64,000 bases of DNA. Origin: Microbacteriaceae bacterium 3FA27C10. GTDB taxonomy: Bacteria > Actinomycetota > Actinomycetes > Actinomycetales > Microbacteriaceae. Below are positions 28,788 to 37,661 of this stretch, piece after piece; position 1 is the stretch's first letter; each line of letters opens with the position of its first letter. The translations under genes and the position numbers were made by a program. The notes beneath the pieces were generated by a model that saw nothing but the letters and a program-made list of their open reading frames with translations, had not been told where the DNA came from and did no database searches. The stretch lies in the NCBI GenBank assembly GCA_005502775.1, contig SCNI01000005.1, positions 62,001-126,000 on the forward strand. Reading direction: 5' to 3'.

Positions 28788-29849
28788 TCAGGCCTGGTCT
28801 TTCGGGCACCAGTAGAGCTTGCGGCCGCCGAACTCCTCGAGCACGATGTTCGTTCCGCAGACCCGGCAGGGCAGGCCCTCGCGTTTGTACACCCAGTGCC
28901 GGTCTGCGCGGTTCGCCATCGCCGCCGCGTAGGCCTCGTCGTCGAGGCCGTCCATGGTGAGCATCTGGCCCGTGCGCACGCCGAGGTCGAGCAGGTAGGC
29001 CCAGTCCCGCCAGAGCGCCCGAGCGGTGTCTTCGGGCACGAGCTTGCCCGGCGTGTGCGGGTTGAGGCGGGCCCGGAAGAGCATCTCGGCGCGATAGACG
29101 TTGCCGATGCCGCTGACGACCGACTGGTCCATCAGCAGCAGGCCGATCGGGGTGGACTTCTTCGCGACCGCGTCGACGAAGCGCTGCTCGGCCGCCGCGC
29201 TGTCGTCGAGAAGCGGATCGGGACCCAGCTTCGCGATCACCGCGGCCACCTCGGCCGCGTCGAGCACCTGGCAGGCCGTCGGGCCGCGGAGGTCGGCCAC
29301 GGCCGTCTCGGTGAGCAGTCGCACGCGCACCGCGCCGACGGGCTCGGGCGGGAAGACGTCGACCTCTCCGGCCTTCTCCTGCTCGGCCATCCGCAGGCGC
29401 GCACGCCGGGGCGCGCCGATGGAGCGGATGGAGTCCTCGCCGTCGGCGTCGTCGAGAGCCGGCGGGCGCGCATCCGTCACCGCAGCATCCGCAGCCGCCG
29501 CGAGCGCGAGCTCGTCGATCGTGCCCTCGGCCTGCTCACCCAGCTCGGTGCCGCGCTGATTCGTCTGACCCATGCGGCCGCCCGCCGAACGGATGGTGGC
29601 GTCGGTCGTGATGTCGCCCGCGAAGTCCCAGGCGCCGTAGATGCCGAGGTGTACCCGCAACCAGAGCTCGCTGTCGAACTCGAGGAACATCTGCTTGCCG
29701 ACCGCCCGGGACGCCGTCATGGTGCGACCGTCGAGCAGCGAAGCACCCTCGGCGAAGCGGCCCTGCGGCGAGCTCACGGCAACCGGATGCCCCACGAAGT
29801 TGTGCGCGAACTGCCGCGCGATGCGGTGGACGGAATGACCCTCGGGCAT
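28788..29849 (-). CDS. Fpg/Nei-family DNA glycosylase (Nei1-like)
   Basis: 353 residues. Excises oxidised bases and nicks the AP site; N-terminal PEGHSVHR begins with the catalytic proline, and MDQSVVSGIGNVYRAEML is the helix-two-turn-helix. A ~70-residue acidic, Ala-rich stretch (residues ~95-165) interrupts the usual core and makes it longer than the ~255-290-residue relatives. In the zinc finger, CRVC is followed by YWCPKD, so the fourth Cys is Asp. The order nei-rpiB-mycothiol enzyme matches M. tuberculosis Rv2464c-Rv2466c as I recall it. Confidence 0.93.
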   Translation of the reverse strand: MPEGHSVHRIARQFAHNFVGHPVAVSSPQGRFAEGASLLDGRTMTASRAVGKQMFLEFDSELWLRVHLGIYGAWDFAGDITTDATIRSAGGRMGQTNQRGTELGEQAEGTIDELALAAAADAAVTDARPPALDDADGEDSIRSIGAPRRARLRMAEQEKAGEVDVFPPEPVGAVRVRLLTETAVADLRGPTACQVLDAAEVAAVIAKLGPDPLLDDSAAAEQRFVDAVAKKSTPIGLLLMDQSVVSGIGNVYRAEMLFRARLNPHTPGKLVPEDTARALWRDWAYLLDLGVRTGQMLTMDGLDDEAYAAAMANRADRHWVYKREGLPCRVCGTNIVLEEFGGRKLYWCPKDQA

Positions 29850-29862
29850 GGTGCGGCCCGGC

Positions 29863-30351
29863 TCAGGCGTCGATCGTGTGCCCGGCTATGGCGCCGGTGG
29901 CCTCGTATTCTGCGAGCTGCCCGATGCGGCGCACGTGCCGCTCCTCGAGCGAGAACGGCTCGGCGACGAACCAGTCGATCAGGGCCAGCGCCTCTTCGAC
30001 GGTGTGCTGGCGGGCGCCGATGGCCACCACGTTGGCGTCGTTGTGCTGGCGGGCGAGCTTCGCGGTCGCCTCGTTCCAGGCCAGGGCCGCACGCACGCCG
30101 CGCACCTTGTTGGCCGCGATCTGCTCTCCGTTCCCCGATCCGCCGAACACGATGCCGAGCGCCTCGATGCCCGCCTCCTGGTCTTGCACCACCGCGTGCG
30201 CCGCGTTGATGCAGAACGAGGGGTAGTCGTCGATGGGGTCGTAGCTCTCGGGTCCGTGGTCGACGACCTCGTGACCGGCCTCGGAGAGGTGCTGCTGGAT
30301 CTGCTTGCTGAACTCGAGCCCGGCGTGATCGGTGCCGATGTGGATGCGCAT
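29863..30351 (-). CDS. rpiB: Ribose-5-phosphate isomerase B
   Basis: 162 residues. Interconverts ribose 5-phosphate and ribulose 5-phosphate in the pentose phosphate pathway. MRIHIGTDHAGLEFS contains the substrate-binding IGTDHAG, and FGGSGNGEQIAANK carries the Glu used as acid-base catalyst in mycobacterial RpiB instead of the Cys of E. coli. ATG 30351 is the canonical start; an upstream extension is not needed. Adjacent to nei (13 bases) and the mycothiol enzyme (26 bases) in one operon. Confidence 0.96.
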   Translation of the reverse strand: MRIHIGTDHAGLEFSKQIQQHLSEAGHEVVDHGPESYDPIDDYPSFCINAAHAVVQDQEAGIEALGIVFGGSGNGEQIAANKVRGVRAALAWNEATAKLARQHNDANVVAIGARQHTVEEALALIDWFVAEPFSLEERHVRRIGQLAEYEATGAIAGHTIDA

Positions 30352-30377
30352 GGCTCCCAGCTTATTGCGCCGGGTGC

Positions 30378-30992
30378 CTACTCGAACTGCGGGTCGCGGG
30401 TGCGCGAGCGCTTGAGTTCGAAGAAGCCGTCGTAGGAGGCGGCCGCCACGACGCCGTCCCACAGTGTCAGCGCCATCTCGCCCTTCGGCGCCGGGCTGAT
30501 GACCGGGCCGAAGAAGGCCACGCCGTTGACCGCGATGACGGGGGTGCCGACATCCTGGCCCACGCGCTGGATGCCGTCGAAGTGCGAGGCGCGCATCTGG
30601 GGGTCGAACTCGTCCGAGTCGGCGTAGGCGGCGAACTCCGCGGGGAGGCCCACCTCTTCGAGCGCGCCGGCGATCACGGCGTCGGAGTCGGTGCTTCCGC
30701 CCGGGTGGATGCGCGTGCCGAGGGCGTCGTAGAGCGGCTTCACGATGGCGGCACCGTGCAGCTCGGAGGCCGCCGCGACGAGACGCGTGTAGCGGAGCGC
30801 GCGCGGGAAGAACGCCTTGTACGCCTCGGGGAGGTCGTCACGGTCCTCGTTCAGCACGGCCAGGCTCATGATGTGCCAGGTCACGTCGAGGTCGCGGTGC
30901 TGCGACACCTCGTCGACCCAGCGGGAGGTCATCCAGGCCCAGGGGCAGGAGGGGTCGAACCAGAAATCTACGCGGGTCTTCTCTGAGGTCAT
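30378..30992 (-). CDS. DsbA-fold mycothiol-dependent nitroreductase family protein (Rv2466c-like)
   Basis: 204 residues. The family in M. tuberculosis (Rv2466c) uses mycothiol in a thioredoxin-fold oxidoreductase with a Cys-Pro-Trp-Cys active site. Here the motif reads FDPSCPWAW, with Cys16 kept and the second Cys replaced by Ala. The cis-Pro loop DVGTPVIAVNGVAFFGPV and the end FFELKRSRT are retained. ATG 30992 is the first good start. It heads the operon and is divergent from pepN across 70 bases. Confidence 0.9.
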   Translation of the reverse strand: MTSEKTRVDFWFDPSCPWAWMTSRWVDEVSQHRDLDVTWHIMSLAVLNEDRDDLPEAYKAFFPRALRYTRLVAAASELHGAAIVKPLYDALGTRIHPGGSTDSDAVIAGALEEVGLPAEFAAYADSDEFDPQMRASHFDGIQRVGQDVGTPVIAVNGVAFFGPVISPAPKGEMALTLWDGVVAAASYDGFFELKRSRTRDPQFE

Positions 30993-31062
30993 CTCCCCAT
31001 CCTCGCACCCGTCGTGAGGGCCGTGGTCATAGGCTGGACGGGCAATCGAAAAGGAGCAAACC

Positions 31063-33615
31063 GTGCCAGGAGAAAACCTCACCCGCGCCGAAGCCCAGGA
31101 GCGCGCCGCACTCGTGAACACCACGAGCTACGACGTCGTGCTCGACCTCACCACAGGTCCCGAGACGTTCCGCAGCACCGCCACGGTGCAGTTCACCGCC
31201 ACGGAGGGCGCGTCGACGTTCATCGACGCGATCACCCGCACCGTGCACGCGGTGACCCTGAACGGCGAGTCGCTCGACCCGGCCGAGGTGGCCGACGGCG
31301 TGCGCATCCAGCTGCCGGGGCTGAAGGCCGAGAACACCCTGGTCGTCGACGCCGACATGATCTACACCAACACGGGCGAGGGCCTGCACCGCTTCGTCGA
31401 CCCGGTCGACGACGAGGTCTACCTCTACAGCCAGTTCGAGGTGCCCGACTCGCGTCGCATGTTCGCCGTGTTCGAGCAGCCCGACCTCAAGGCCACCTTC
31501 ACCTTCACCGTGACCGCGCCCGACTACTGGGAGGTCGTGTCGAACTCCCCCACGCCCGAACCCGTCACGGCCGTGGCCGGCCAGAGCGCCACCTGGAGCT
31601 TCGCGCCCACCCCGCGCATCTCGAGCTACATCACCGCGCTCGTGGCCGGGCCCTACATCGTCGAGCGCTCGGAGCTCACGAGCGCCGACGGCCGCGTCAT
31701 CCCGCTCGGCGTCTTCAGCCGCGCCTCGCTCTCGCAGTACATGGATGCCGACTACATCTTCGAGAAGACCCGTCAGGGCTTCGAGTTCTACGAGAAGCAC
31801 TACGACTTCCCCTACCCCTTCGAGAAGTACGACCAGCTCTTCGTGCCCGAGTTCAACGCCGGAGCCATGGAGAACGCCGGTGCGGTGACCTTCACCGAGA
31901 CCTACGTGTTCCGTTCGAAGGTCACCGAGGCTGTGCGCGAGCGCCGGGTCATCACGATCCTGCACGAGCTCGCCCACATGTGGTTCGGCGACCTCGTGAC
32001 CATGCGCTGGTGGAACGACCTGTGGCTGAACGAGTCGTTCGCCGAGTACATGTCCACCCTCGCCGCCGCGGAGGCCACGGAGTGGACCGAGGCGTGGACC
32101 ACCTTCGCCGCCATGGAGAAGAGCTGGGCCTACCGCCAGGACCAGCTGCCCTCGACGCACCCGATCGTCGCCACCATCAACGACCTCGAAGACGTGCAGG
32201 TGAACTTCGACGGCATCACCTACGCCAAGGGCGCCTCGGTGCTCAAGCAACTGGTGGCCTGGGTGGGCCAGAAGGAGTTCATGGCCGGCGTCGCGGCCTA
32301 CGTGAACAAGCACCAGTTCGCCAACACCGAGCTGAACGACCTGCTCGTGGAGCTCGAGAAGACGAGCGGCCGCGACCTCGGCGAGTGGACCTCGCTCTGG
32401 CTCGAGACCGCCGGCGTCAACACCCTGCGGCCCGAGATCGTGTACGACGAGAACGACGAGATCACCTCCTTCGCCGTGCTGCAGGAGGCGCCGCTCGAGT
32501 GGCCGACCATCCGCCCTCACCGCCTCGCGATCGGTTTCTACGGGGTGGAGGACGGCAGACTCGTGCGCGACTACCGCGTGGAGCTCGACGTCGACGGCAA
32601 CCGCACCGAGGTGCCCGAACTCAAGGGCCGCGCCCGCCCGGCACTCGTGCTGCTGAACGACGACGACCTCGCCTACGCGAAGATCCGCCTCGACGGCTTC
32701 TCGCTCGACACGGCCATCGACCGCCTGGCCTCGATCGAGAGCCCGCTCGCGCGCTCCCTGGTCTGGGGCTCCGCCTGGGACGCCACCCGCGACGCCGAGA
32801 CCCGCGGTCGCGACTTCGTGCGGCTCGTGCTGGGCAACATCGCCACCGAGACCGAGTCGACGACCATCCGCACCGTGCTCGGGCAGCTGGTGCTCACGGC
32901 GAGCGCCTACGTCGCTCCGGATGCGCGCACCGAGACCGTCGAGACGGCCGCGACCGCGCTCTGGCGGCTCGCCCTCGACGCCGCACCAGCCTCCGACGAG
33001 CAGTTCCAGTTCGTGAAGTTCTTCGCCGCCCTCGCGAGCACCGAGGAGCAGCTCGAGAACGTCGCGCACCTGCTCGACGGAACCGTGGTGCTCGACGGCC
33101 TCGACATCGACACCGATCTCGGCTGGGAGCTGCTGATCGCGCTCGTGGCGGGGGGCAAGGCCGGCCAGGCGGAGATCGACGCCGCTCTCGCGAGCGACAA
33201 CACCGCATCCGGTCAGCAGTCCGCCGCCCACGCGACCGCGGCCATCCCGACACCCGAGGGCAAGGCGGCCGCCTTCGCCTCGCTCGTCGAGACCGACGCC
33301 GCGCCGAACGCCATCGTGCGCGCCACCGGCCTCGGCTTCCAGCGCGGCAGCGACCCGGCGCTCTTCGAGCCGCTGGTGCCGAAGTACTTCGCGGCGCTGC
33401 GCACCCTGTGGGACACCCGCAGCTACGCGATCGCGGCCTCGGTGATCAACGGGCTCTACCCGTCCTCTCTCGCGAACCGGTCGCTGCGCGACGCCACCCA
33501 GGCGTGGCTCGACGCCCCGGAGAACCAGGACGTGCCCGCGCTGCGCCGCCTCATCATCGAGAACCTGGCCGGCGTCGACCGCGCGCTCGCGGCCCAGGCG
33601 CGCGACGCATCCTGA
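31063..33615 (+). CDS. pepN: Aminopeptidase N (M1 family)
   Basis: 850 residues; zinc aminopeptidase removing N-terminal residues from peptides. Substrate motif GAMEN (267-271), zinc ligands HELAH (301-305) with Glu324 in LNESFAEYM, and catalytic Tyr in GITYAKG near residue 388. Length matches actinobacterial PepN. The GTG start has AAAAGGAG upstream. Divergent from the Rv2466c-like gene and followed by a hairpin; a cytoplasmic role in peptide turnover downstream of Clp is likely. Confidence 0.97.
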   Translation: MPGENLTRAEAQERAALVNTTSYDVVLDLTTGPETFRSTATVQFTATEGASTFIDAITRTVHAVTLNGESLDPAEVADGVRIQLPGLKAENTLVVDADMIYTNTGEGLHRFVDPVDDEVYLYSQFEVPDSRRMFAVFEQPDLKATFTFTVTAPDYWEVVSNSPTPEPVTAVAGQSATWSFAPTPRISSYITALVAGPYIVERSELTSADGRVIPLGVFSRASLSQYMDADYIFEKTRQGFEFYEKHYDFPYPFEKYDQLFVPEFNAGAMENAGAVTFTETYVFRSKVTEAVRERRVITILHELAHMWFGDLVTMRWWNDLWLNESFAEYMSTLAAAEATEWTEAWTTFAAMEKSWAYRQDQLPSTHPIVATINDLEDVQVNFDGITYAKGASVLKQLVAWVGQKEFMAGVAAYVNKHQFANTELNDLLVELEKTSGRDLGEWTSLWLETAGVNTLRPEIVYDENDEITSFAVLQEAPLEWPTIRPHRLAIGFYGVEDGRLVRDYRVELDVDGNRTEVPELKGRARPALVLLNDDDLAYAKIRLDGFSLDTAIDRLASIESPLARSLVWGSAWDATRDAETRGRDFVRLVLGNIATETESTTIRTVLGQLVLTASAYVAPDARTETVETAATALWRLALDAAPASDEQFQFVKFFAALASTEEQLENVAHLLDGTVVLDGLDIDTDLGWELLIALVAGGKAGQAEIDAALASDNTASGQQSAAHATAAIPTPEGKAAAFASLVETDAAPNAIVRATGLGFQRGSDPALFEPLVPKYFAALRTLWDTRSYAIAASVINGLYPSSLANRSLRDATQAWLDAPENQDVPALRRLIIENLAGVDRALAAQARDAS

Positions 33616-33626
33616 CCCACCCGCAC

Positions 33627-33657
33627 CCCCTCCGAAAAACAAGGGCTTTCGGAGGGG
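33627..33657 (+). terminator. Hairpin after pepN
   Basis: An 11-base inverted repeat CCCCTCCGAAA/TTTCGGAGGGG with a 9-base loop, 12 bases after the pepN stop. No T-run follows; the position between pepN and mscS supports termination. Confidence 0.7.
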
Positions 33658-33718
33658 CAGGTGGAGGGGCGGGACGCACTGAGGCTCCGCCCAGAGGCGA
33701 GCCCTAGGCTGGTCGGAT

Positions 33719-34702
33719 ATGGACTGGAACGAGATGTGGGCGAACTTCGGTTCGTTCCTCCACGACTACCGGGTGCCCATCGGCATCCTGAGCATCGTCA
33801 TCGGTGCCTTCGTGCTGCGCGGCATCCTGCTCTTCACCGTCAAACGCCTGGTCGACCAGGTCGTCTCGGGCGTCAAGAAGAAGCAGAACGTCACCGACAC
33901 GCAAGCCCTCGTGGCCTCGCCGCTCGCCGCCGTGCGCATCGTGCAGCGCACGCGCACGCTCGGCACCGTACTCACGAACGTGATCAACGTGACCATCGTG
34001 GTGGTGGGGGTCATTCTCGTGGTCAACACGATCGACCCGTCCATCCTCGGCTCCCTCGCACTGCTCACCGCGGCCCTCGGCGCCGGCCTCGGTTTCGGCG
34101 CGCAGAACATCGTGAAAGACGTGCTGAACGGCCTCTTCATGGTGTTCGAGGACCAGCTGGGCGTGGGCGACGTCGTCGACCTCGGGCCCGCGACGGGCGT
34201 GGTGGAGGCCGTGGGCATCCGGGTCACGCAGGTGCGCGACGTGAACGGCACCCTGTGGTTCGTGCGCAACGGCGAGATCCTGCGAGTGGGGAACATGTCG
34301 CAGGGCTGGGCGCGCGTGATCATCGACCTCGCCATCCCGTACGACTCCGACATCGACGAGGTGCAGGACCGGATGCTGGCCACGGCGGTCTCGATGTCCG
34401 AGGAGCCCAAATGGCGCTCGCGCATCATCGAGAAGCCCGAGATCTGGGGCCTGGAGTCGATTTCAGCCGAAGCCCTCATCATCCGCCTCGTGGTGAAGAC
34501 CCGCACCTCGGCGAAAGACGACGTGGCGCGCGAGCTGCGCATCCGCCTGAAGCGCGCCCTCGACGAGATGGACGTCACGCTCCCCTCGCTCAACACCGTC
34601 GTGCTCTCGGGGTTCGAAGGCGCCGCGAGTGTGAAAGGTGCACGCCCGCCGCGCACCAAACCGATCGCCACCACCCCGCACGCGCCGAAACCGGAGAAGT
34701 AG
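33719..34702 (+). CDS. MscS-family mechanosensitive channel
   Basis: 327 residues. Opens under membrane tension and releases solutes after hypo-osmotic shock. Hydrophobic helices occur at ~20-40, ~85-105 and the pore-forming helix LTAALGAGLGFGAQNIVKDV (~115-135), rich in Gly/Ala as in MscS TM3. The soluble beta domain follows (VGDVVDLGPATGVVEAVGIR). The C-terminus is extended and basic/proline-rich (PPRTKPIATTPHAPKPEK). The next gene starts immediately after its TAG. Fits the osmoadaptation genes nearby. Confidence 0.92.
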   Translation: MDWNEMWANFGSFLHDYRVPIGILSIVIGAFVLRGILLFTVKRLVDQVVSGVKKKQNVTDTQALVASPLAAVRIVQRTRTLGTVLTNVINVTIVVVGVILVVNTIDPSILGSLALLTAALGAGLGFGAQNIVKDVLNGLFMVFEDQLGVGDVVDLGPATGVVEAVGIRVTQVRDVNGTLWFVRNGEILRVGNMSQGWARVIIDLAIPYDSDIDEVQDRMLATAVSMSEEPKWRSRIIEKPEIWGLESISAEALIIRLVVKTRTSAKDDVARELRIRLKRALDEMDVTLPSLNTVVLSGFEGAASVKGARPPRTKPIATTPHAPKPEK

Positions 34703-35104
34703 ATGGAGCTCACGCCCAAGGTCCCCGAGAACCCGTTCTACGAGCAGATCGGCGGCCACGAGACCTTCGTGAAGCTCGTGCGCGAGTTCTACCGGGGCGT
34801 CGAGACCGACCCGGTGCTGAAGCCGATGTATCCGGCCGACGACATGGACGGCGCCATCGAGCGGCTCACCCTCTTCCTCGAGCAGTACTGGGGTGGCCCC
34901 GGTACCTACAGCGAGCAGCGCGGGCATCCGCGCCTCCGGATGCGCCACAACCCCTTCAAGGTGAACCCGGATGCCCGCGACCGCTGGCTCGCACACATGC
35001 AGGTGGCCGTCGACTCGATCGACTTGTCGCCCCTCGACAGAGAAGTGCTCTGGGGCTACCTCGAGCGCGCCGCGCATGCGATGGTGAATACTTTCGAGGA
35101 GTGA
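34703..35104 (+). CDS. glbO: Group II truncated haemoglobin (TrHbO)
   Basis: 133 residues, 2-on-2 globin of the GlbO type. PFYEQIGGHETFVKLVREFY covers helix A-B, the distal region includes LTLFLEQYWGGPGTYSEQRG, proximal His is likely in HPRLRMRHNPF, and WLAHM is near helix G. Family members bind oxygen and react with NO or peroxides, with a proposed role beside terminal oxidases. It starts directly after the mscS stop with no gap. Confidence 0.92.
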   Translation: MELTPKVPENPFYEQIGGHETFVKLVREFYRGVETDPVLKPMYPADDMDGAIERLTLFLEQYWGGPGTYSEQRGHPRLRMRHNPFKVNPDARDRWLAHMQVAVDSIDLSPLDREVLWGYLERAAHAMVNTFEE

Positions 35105-35153
35105 GGCGCCCGCCCGGCGCCGCCCGCCCATCCCGTGACGAAGGAGTTTCCGG

Positions 35154-36818
35154 ATGCCCGCTGCTGGTGAGACCACCGATGTGATCGTCGTGGGGGCCGG
35201 GCTCGCCGGGCTCGTGGCCGCCTGCGAGGTGCTCGACGCCGGCAAGCAGGTGACGATCGTCGAGCAGGAGCCCGCGGCCTCCCTCGGCGGCCAGGCGTTC
35301 TGGTCGTTCGGCGGCATCTTCCTCGTCGACAGCCCCGAGCAGCGCCGGATGCGCGTGAAGGACTCCCTGGAACTCGCCCGGCAGGACTGGTTCGGCAGCG
35401 CGGGCTTCGACCGCCCCGAAGACGAGTGGGGTCGCGCCTGGGCGGAGGCCTACCTGCAGTTCGCCGCCGGCGAGAAGCGGGCCTGGCTGCACGAGCGCGG
35501 AGTGCGCTTCTTCCCCGTGGTCGGCTGGGCCGAACGCGGCGGCTACACCGCGAACGGGCACGGCAACTCGGTGCCGCGCTTCCACATCACCTGGGGAACC
35601 GGACCCGGCATCCTCGCCCCGTTCCTCGCCCGGGTGCAGGAGGGTGTGCAGGCGGGGCGGGCGCGCATCCTGCACCGGCATCGGGTCGACGAACTGGTGA
35701 CCGGCGCCGGAGGGCGGGTGACCGGCGTTCGCGGCAGCCTGCTCGCGCCGAGCACGGCGGCCCGGGGCGAGTCGAGTTCGCGCACCGTCGCGGGCTCCTT
35801 CGAGCTCTCGGCCGGTGCCGTCGTGGTGTCCAGCGGTGGTATCGGCGGCAACCACGAGCTCGTGCGTCAGATGTGGCCAGCCTCGCTGGGCGCCCCGCCC
35901 GCGACGATGCTCTCGGGCGTGCCCGCGCACGTCGACGGCCGGATGCTCGGCATCACCGAGAAGGCCGGGGCCCGCCTCGTGAACACCGACCGCATGTGGC
36001 ACTACACCGAGGGCATCACGAACTACGACCCGGTGTGGCCGCTGCACGGCATCCGTATCCTGCCCGGGCCGTCGTCGCTCTGGCTCGACGCCACGGGTGC
36101 ACGGCTGCCGGTGCCGTTGTTCCCGGGTTTCGACACCCTCGGAACGCTGGAGCACATCCTCTCGACGGGCTACGACTACAGCTGGTTCGTGCTCACGCAG
36201 GCCATCATCGAGAAGGAGTTCGCGCTCTCGGGCAGCGAGCAGAACCCCGACCTGACGGGCAAGGATCTGCGCCTGCTGGCCCAGCGCATCCAGCCCGGCG
36301 CCCCCGGCCCGGTCGAGGCGTTCAAGGAGCGCGGCGTCGATTTCGTGGTGGCCGACACCCTGCCGGAACTCCTGCACGGCATGGCGGCCCTCGAGCCCGA
36401 CGGACCGCTCGATGCGGCGAAGGTGACCCGGGAGGTGTACGCACGCGACCGGGAGATCGCGAACACCTTCACGAAGGATGCGCAGATCACCGCCCTGCGC
36501 GGCGCCCGCCGGTACCTCGGCGACAAGCTCATCCGGGTGGCGAAGCCGCACCGCCTGCTCGACCCGAAGGCAGGGCCGCTGATCGCGGTGAAGCTGCACA
36601 TCCTCACGCGCAAGAGCCTGGGCGGCATCCAGACCGATCTGGCCGCGCGGGCGCTCGGGCCCTCCGGCGCGCCCGTGCCGGGCCTGTTCGCGGCGGGCGA
36701 GGCGAGCGGCTTCGGGGGCGGCGGGGTGCACGGCTACCGGGCGCTGGAGGGCACGTTCCTCGGCGGATGCCTGTTCTCGGGGCGGCAGGCAGGGCGCTCG
36801 GCGGCAGCCTCCGTCTGA
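35154..36818 (+). CDS. FAD-dependent dehydrogenase (fumarate reductase/KstD-like)
   Basis: 554 residues. The Rossmann motif VVGAGLAGLVAACE (~12-25) is followed by an acidic residue at the strand end (IVEQEP), as in FAD binders. SLGGQAFWSFGGIFLVDSPE and the C-terminal GLFAAGEASGFGGGGVHGYR, EGTFLGGCLFSG are characteristic of the FAD-binding dehydrogenases related to 3-ketosteroid dehydrogenase and fumarate reductase flavoproteins. Substrate unknown. Starts 49 bases after glbO, same strand. No partner subunit is visible. Confidence 0.87.
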   Translation: MPAAGETTDVIVVGAGLAGLVAACEVLDAGKQVTIVEQEPAASLGGQAFWSFGGIFLVDSPEQRRMRVKDSLELARQDWFGSAGFDRPEDEWGRAWAEAYLQFAAGEKRAWLHERGVRFFPVVGWAERGGYTANGHGNSVPRFHITWGTGPGILAPFLARVQEGVQAGRARILHRHRVDELVTGAGGRVTGVRGSLLAPSTAARGESSSRTVAGSFELSAGAVVVSSGGIGGNHELVRQMWPASLGAPPATMLSGVPAHVDGRMLGITEKAGARLVNTDRMWHYTEGITNYDPVWPLHGIRILPGPSSLWLDATGARLPVPLFPGFDTLGTLEHILSTGYDYSWFVLTQAIIEKEFALSGSEQNPDLTGKDLRLLAQRIQPGAPGPVEAFKERGVDFVVADTLPELLHGMAALEPDGPLDAAKVTREVYARDREIANTFTKDAQITALRGARRYLGDKLIRVAKPHRLLDPKAGPLIAVKLHILTRKSLGGIQTDLAARALGPSGAPVPGLFAAGEASGFGGGGVHGYRALEGTFLGGCLFSGRQAGRSAAASV

Positions 36819-36909
36819 GAGCGGACGCACAGGCTCGGTGGCGCGGGTGCCGGTGCAACGGGGCTCGGTGCGACGGGTCTGCGCCGGCGTCTCGGCTGTC
36901 TCGGCGGGG

Positions 36910-37578
36910 TCAGCGGCGGGCGAGCACGTGGCCTCGGCGGGTGGTGAGGCGCACCCACTGGCCGGCCTCGTAGACCGACACCTCGTCGTCGCGCTTCACG
37001 AAGCCGAGGCTCTCGGCGCAGAAGGCGGCGCCGGCCGGGATGCGCGTGCCGAAGTCCTCGAGACCCGGCAGCTGCCGCCCCCACACCTCCGAGCGCACGC
37101 GGTGGACCAGCTGCTCCCCGGTCTCGGAGCCGACCGCCGCCGCGACTTCGGCGATGCCGGCGCGCGCCGCGTTCTCGAGCACGCGGGCGTCGAAGGAGCC
37201 GACCGGCAGCCAGCCGCCGCGCGGCGGGCTGATGCCCGCCCAGGCGACTCCGGTCTCGGCCGGCGGAAGAGGCACTTCCAGCGGCCCCGCGACGGAGTTG
37301 TGGAGCACGGAGAGCTGGGCGAGACGATCGAGGAGGGCCCGGATCGACACGATCATGTCGAAGACGTCCGAGCTCGCGAGCGCGAAGGTGCGCAGCCCCA
37401 GAACCGTGGGCGTGCGGTCGAGCAGACCCTTCGGCGTGAGCACGGCCGTGTAGGCGGCGAGAACACCGAGACCGCCGATGAGTCGCACGGAGCCGTTGTC
37501 GACCCGCGCCGCGCGCCCGAGGTACACCTTGAGGTCGCCGAGCGACGCGGCATCGATGAGGCTGAAGGACTGGACCAT
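36910..37578 (-). CDS. Conserved-looking hypothetical protein
   Basis: 222 residues, no recognisable catalytic motif. The N-terminus has hydrophobic stretches (SVRLIGGLGVLAAYTAVL) without a signal peptide; the middle contains PPAETGVAWAGISPPRGGW and the end ERDDEVSVYEAG-like beta content. Good GC-rich codon usage and a GTG/ATG at 37578 support coding. Divergent from the TesB-like gene. I cannot assign a family. Confidence 0.68.
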   Translation of the reverse strand: MVQSFSLIDAASLGDLKVYLGRAARVDNGSVRLIGGLGVLAAYTAVLTPKGLLDRTPTVLGLRTFALASSDVFDMIVSIRALLDRLAQLSVLHNSVAGPLEVPLPPAETGVAWAGISPPRGGWLPVGSFDARVLENAARAGIAEVAAAVGSETGEQLVHRVRSEVWGRQLPGLEDFGTRIPAGAAFCAESLGFVKRDDEVSVYEAGQWVRLTTRRGHVLARR

Positions 37579-37661
37579 CTCTGCTGTCTAAACTACTTCA
37601 CAGGAACGGACGTGGCTCGTGCCCACGCCGCTCCACCCATCTCGATTCGCCGGAGGAAACC

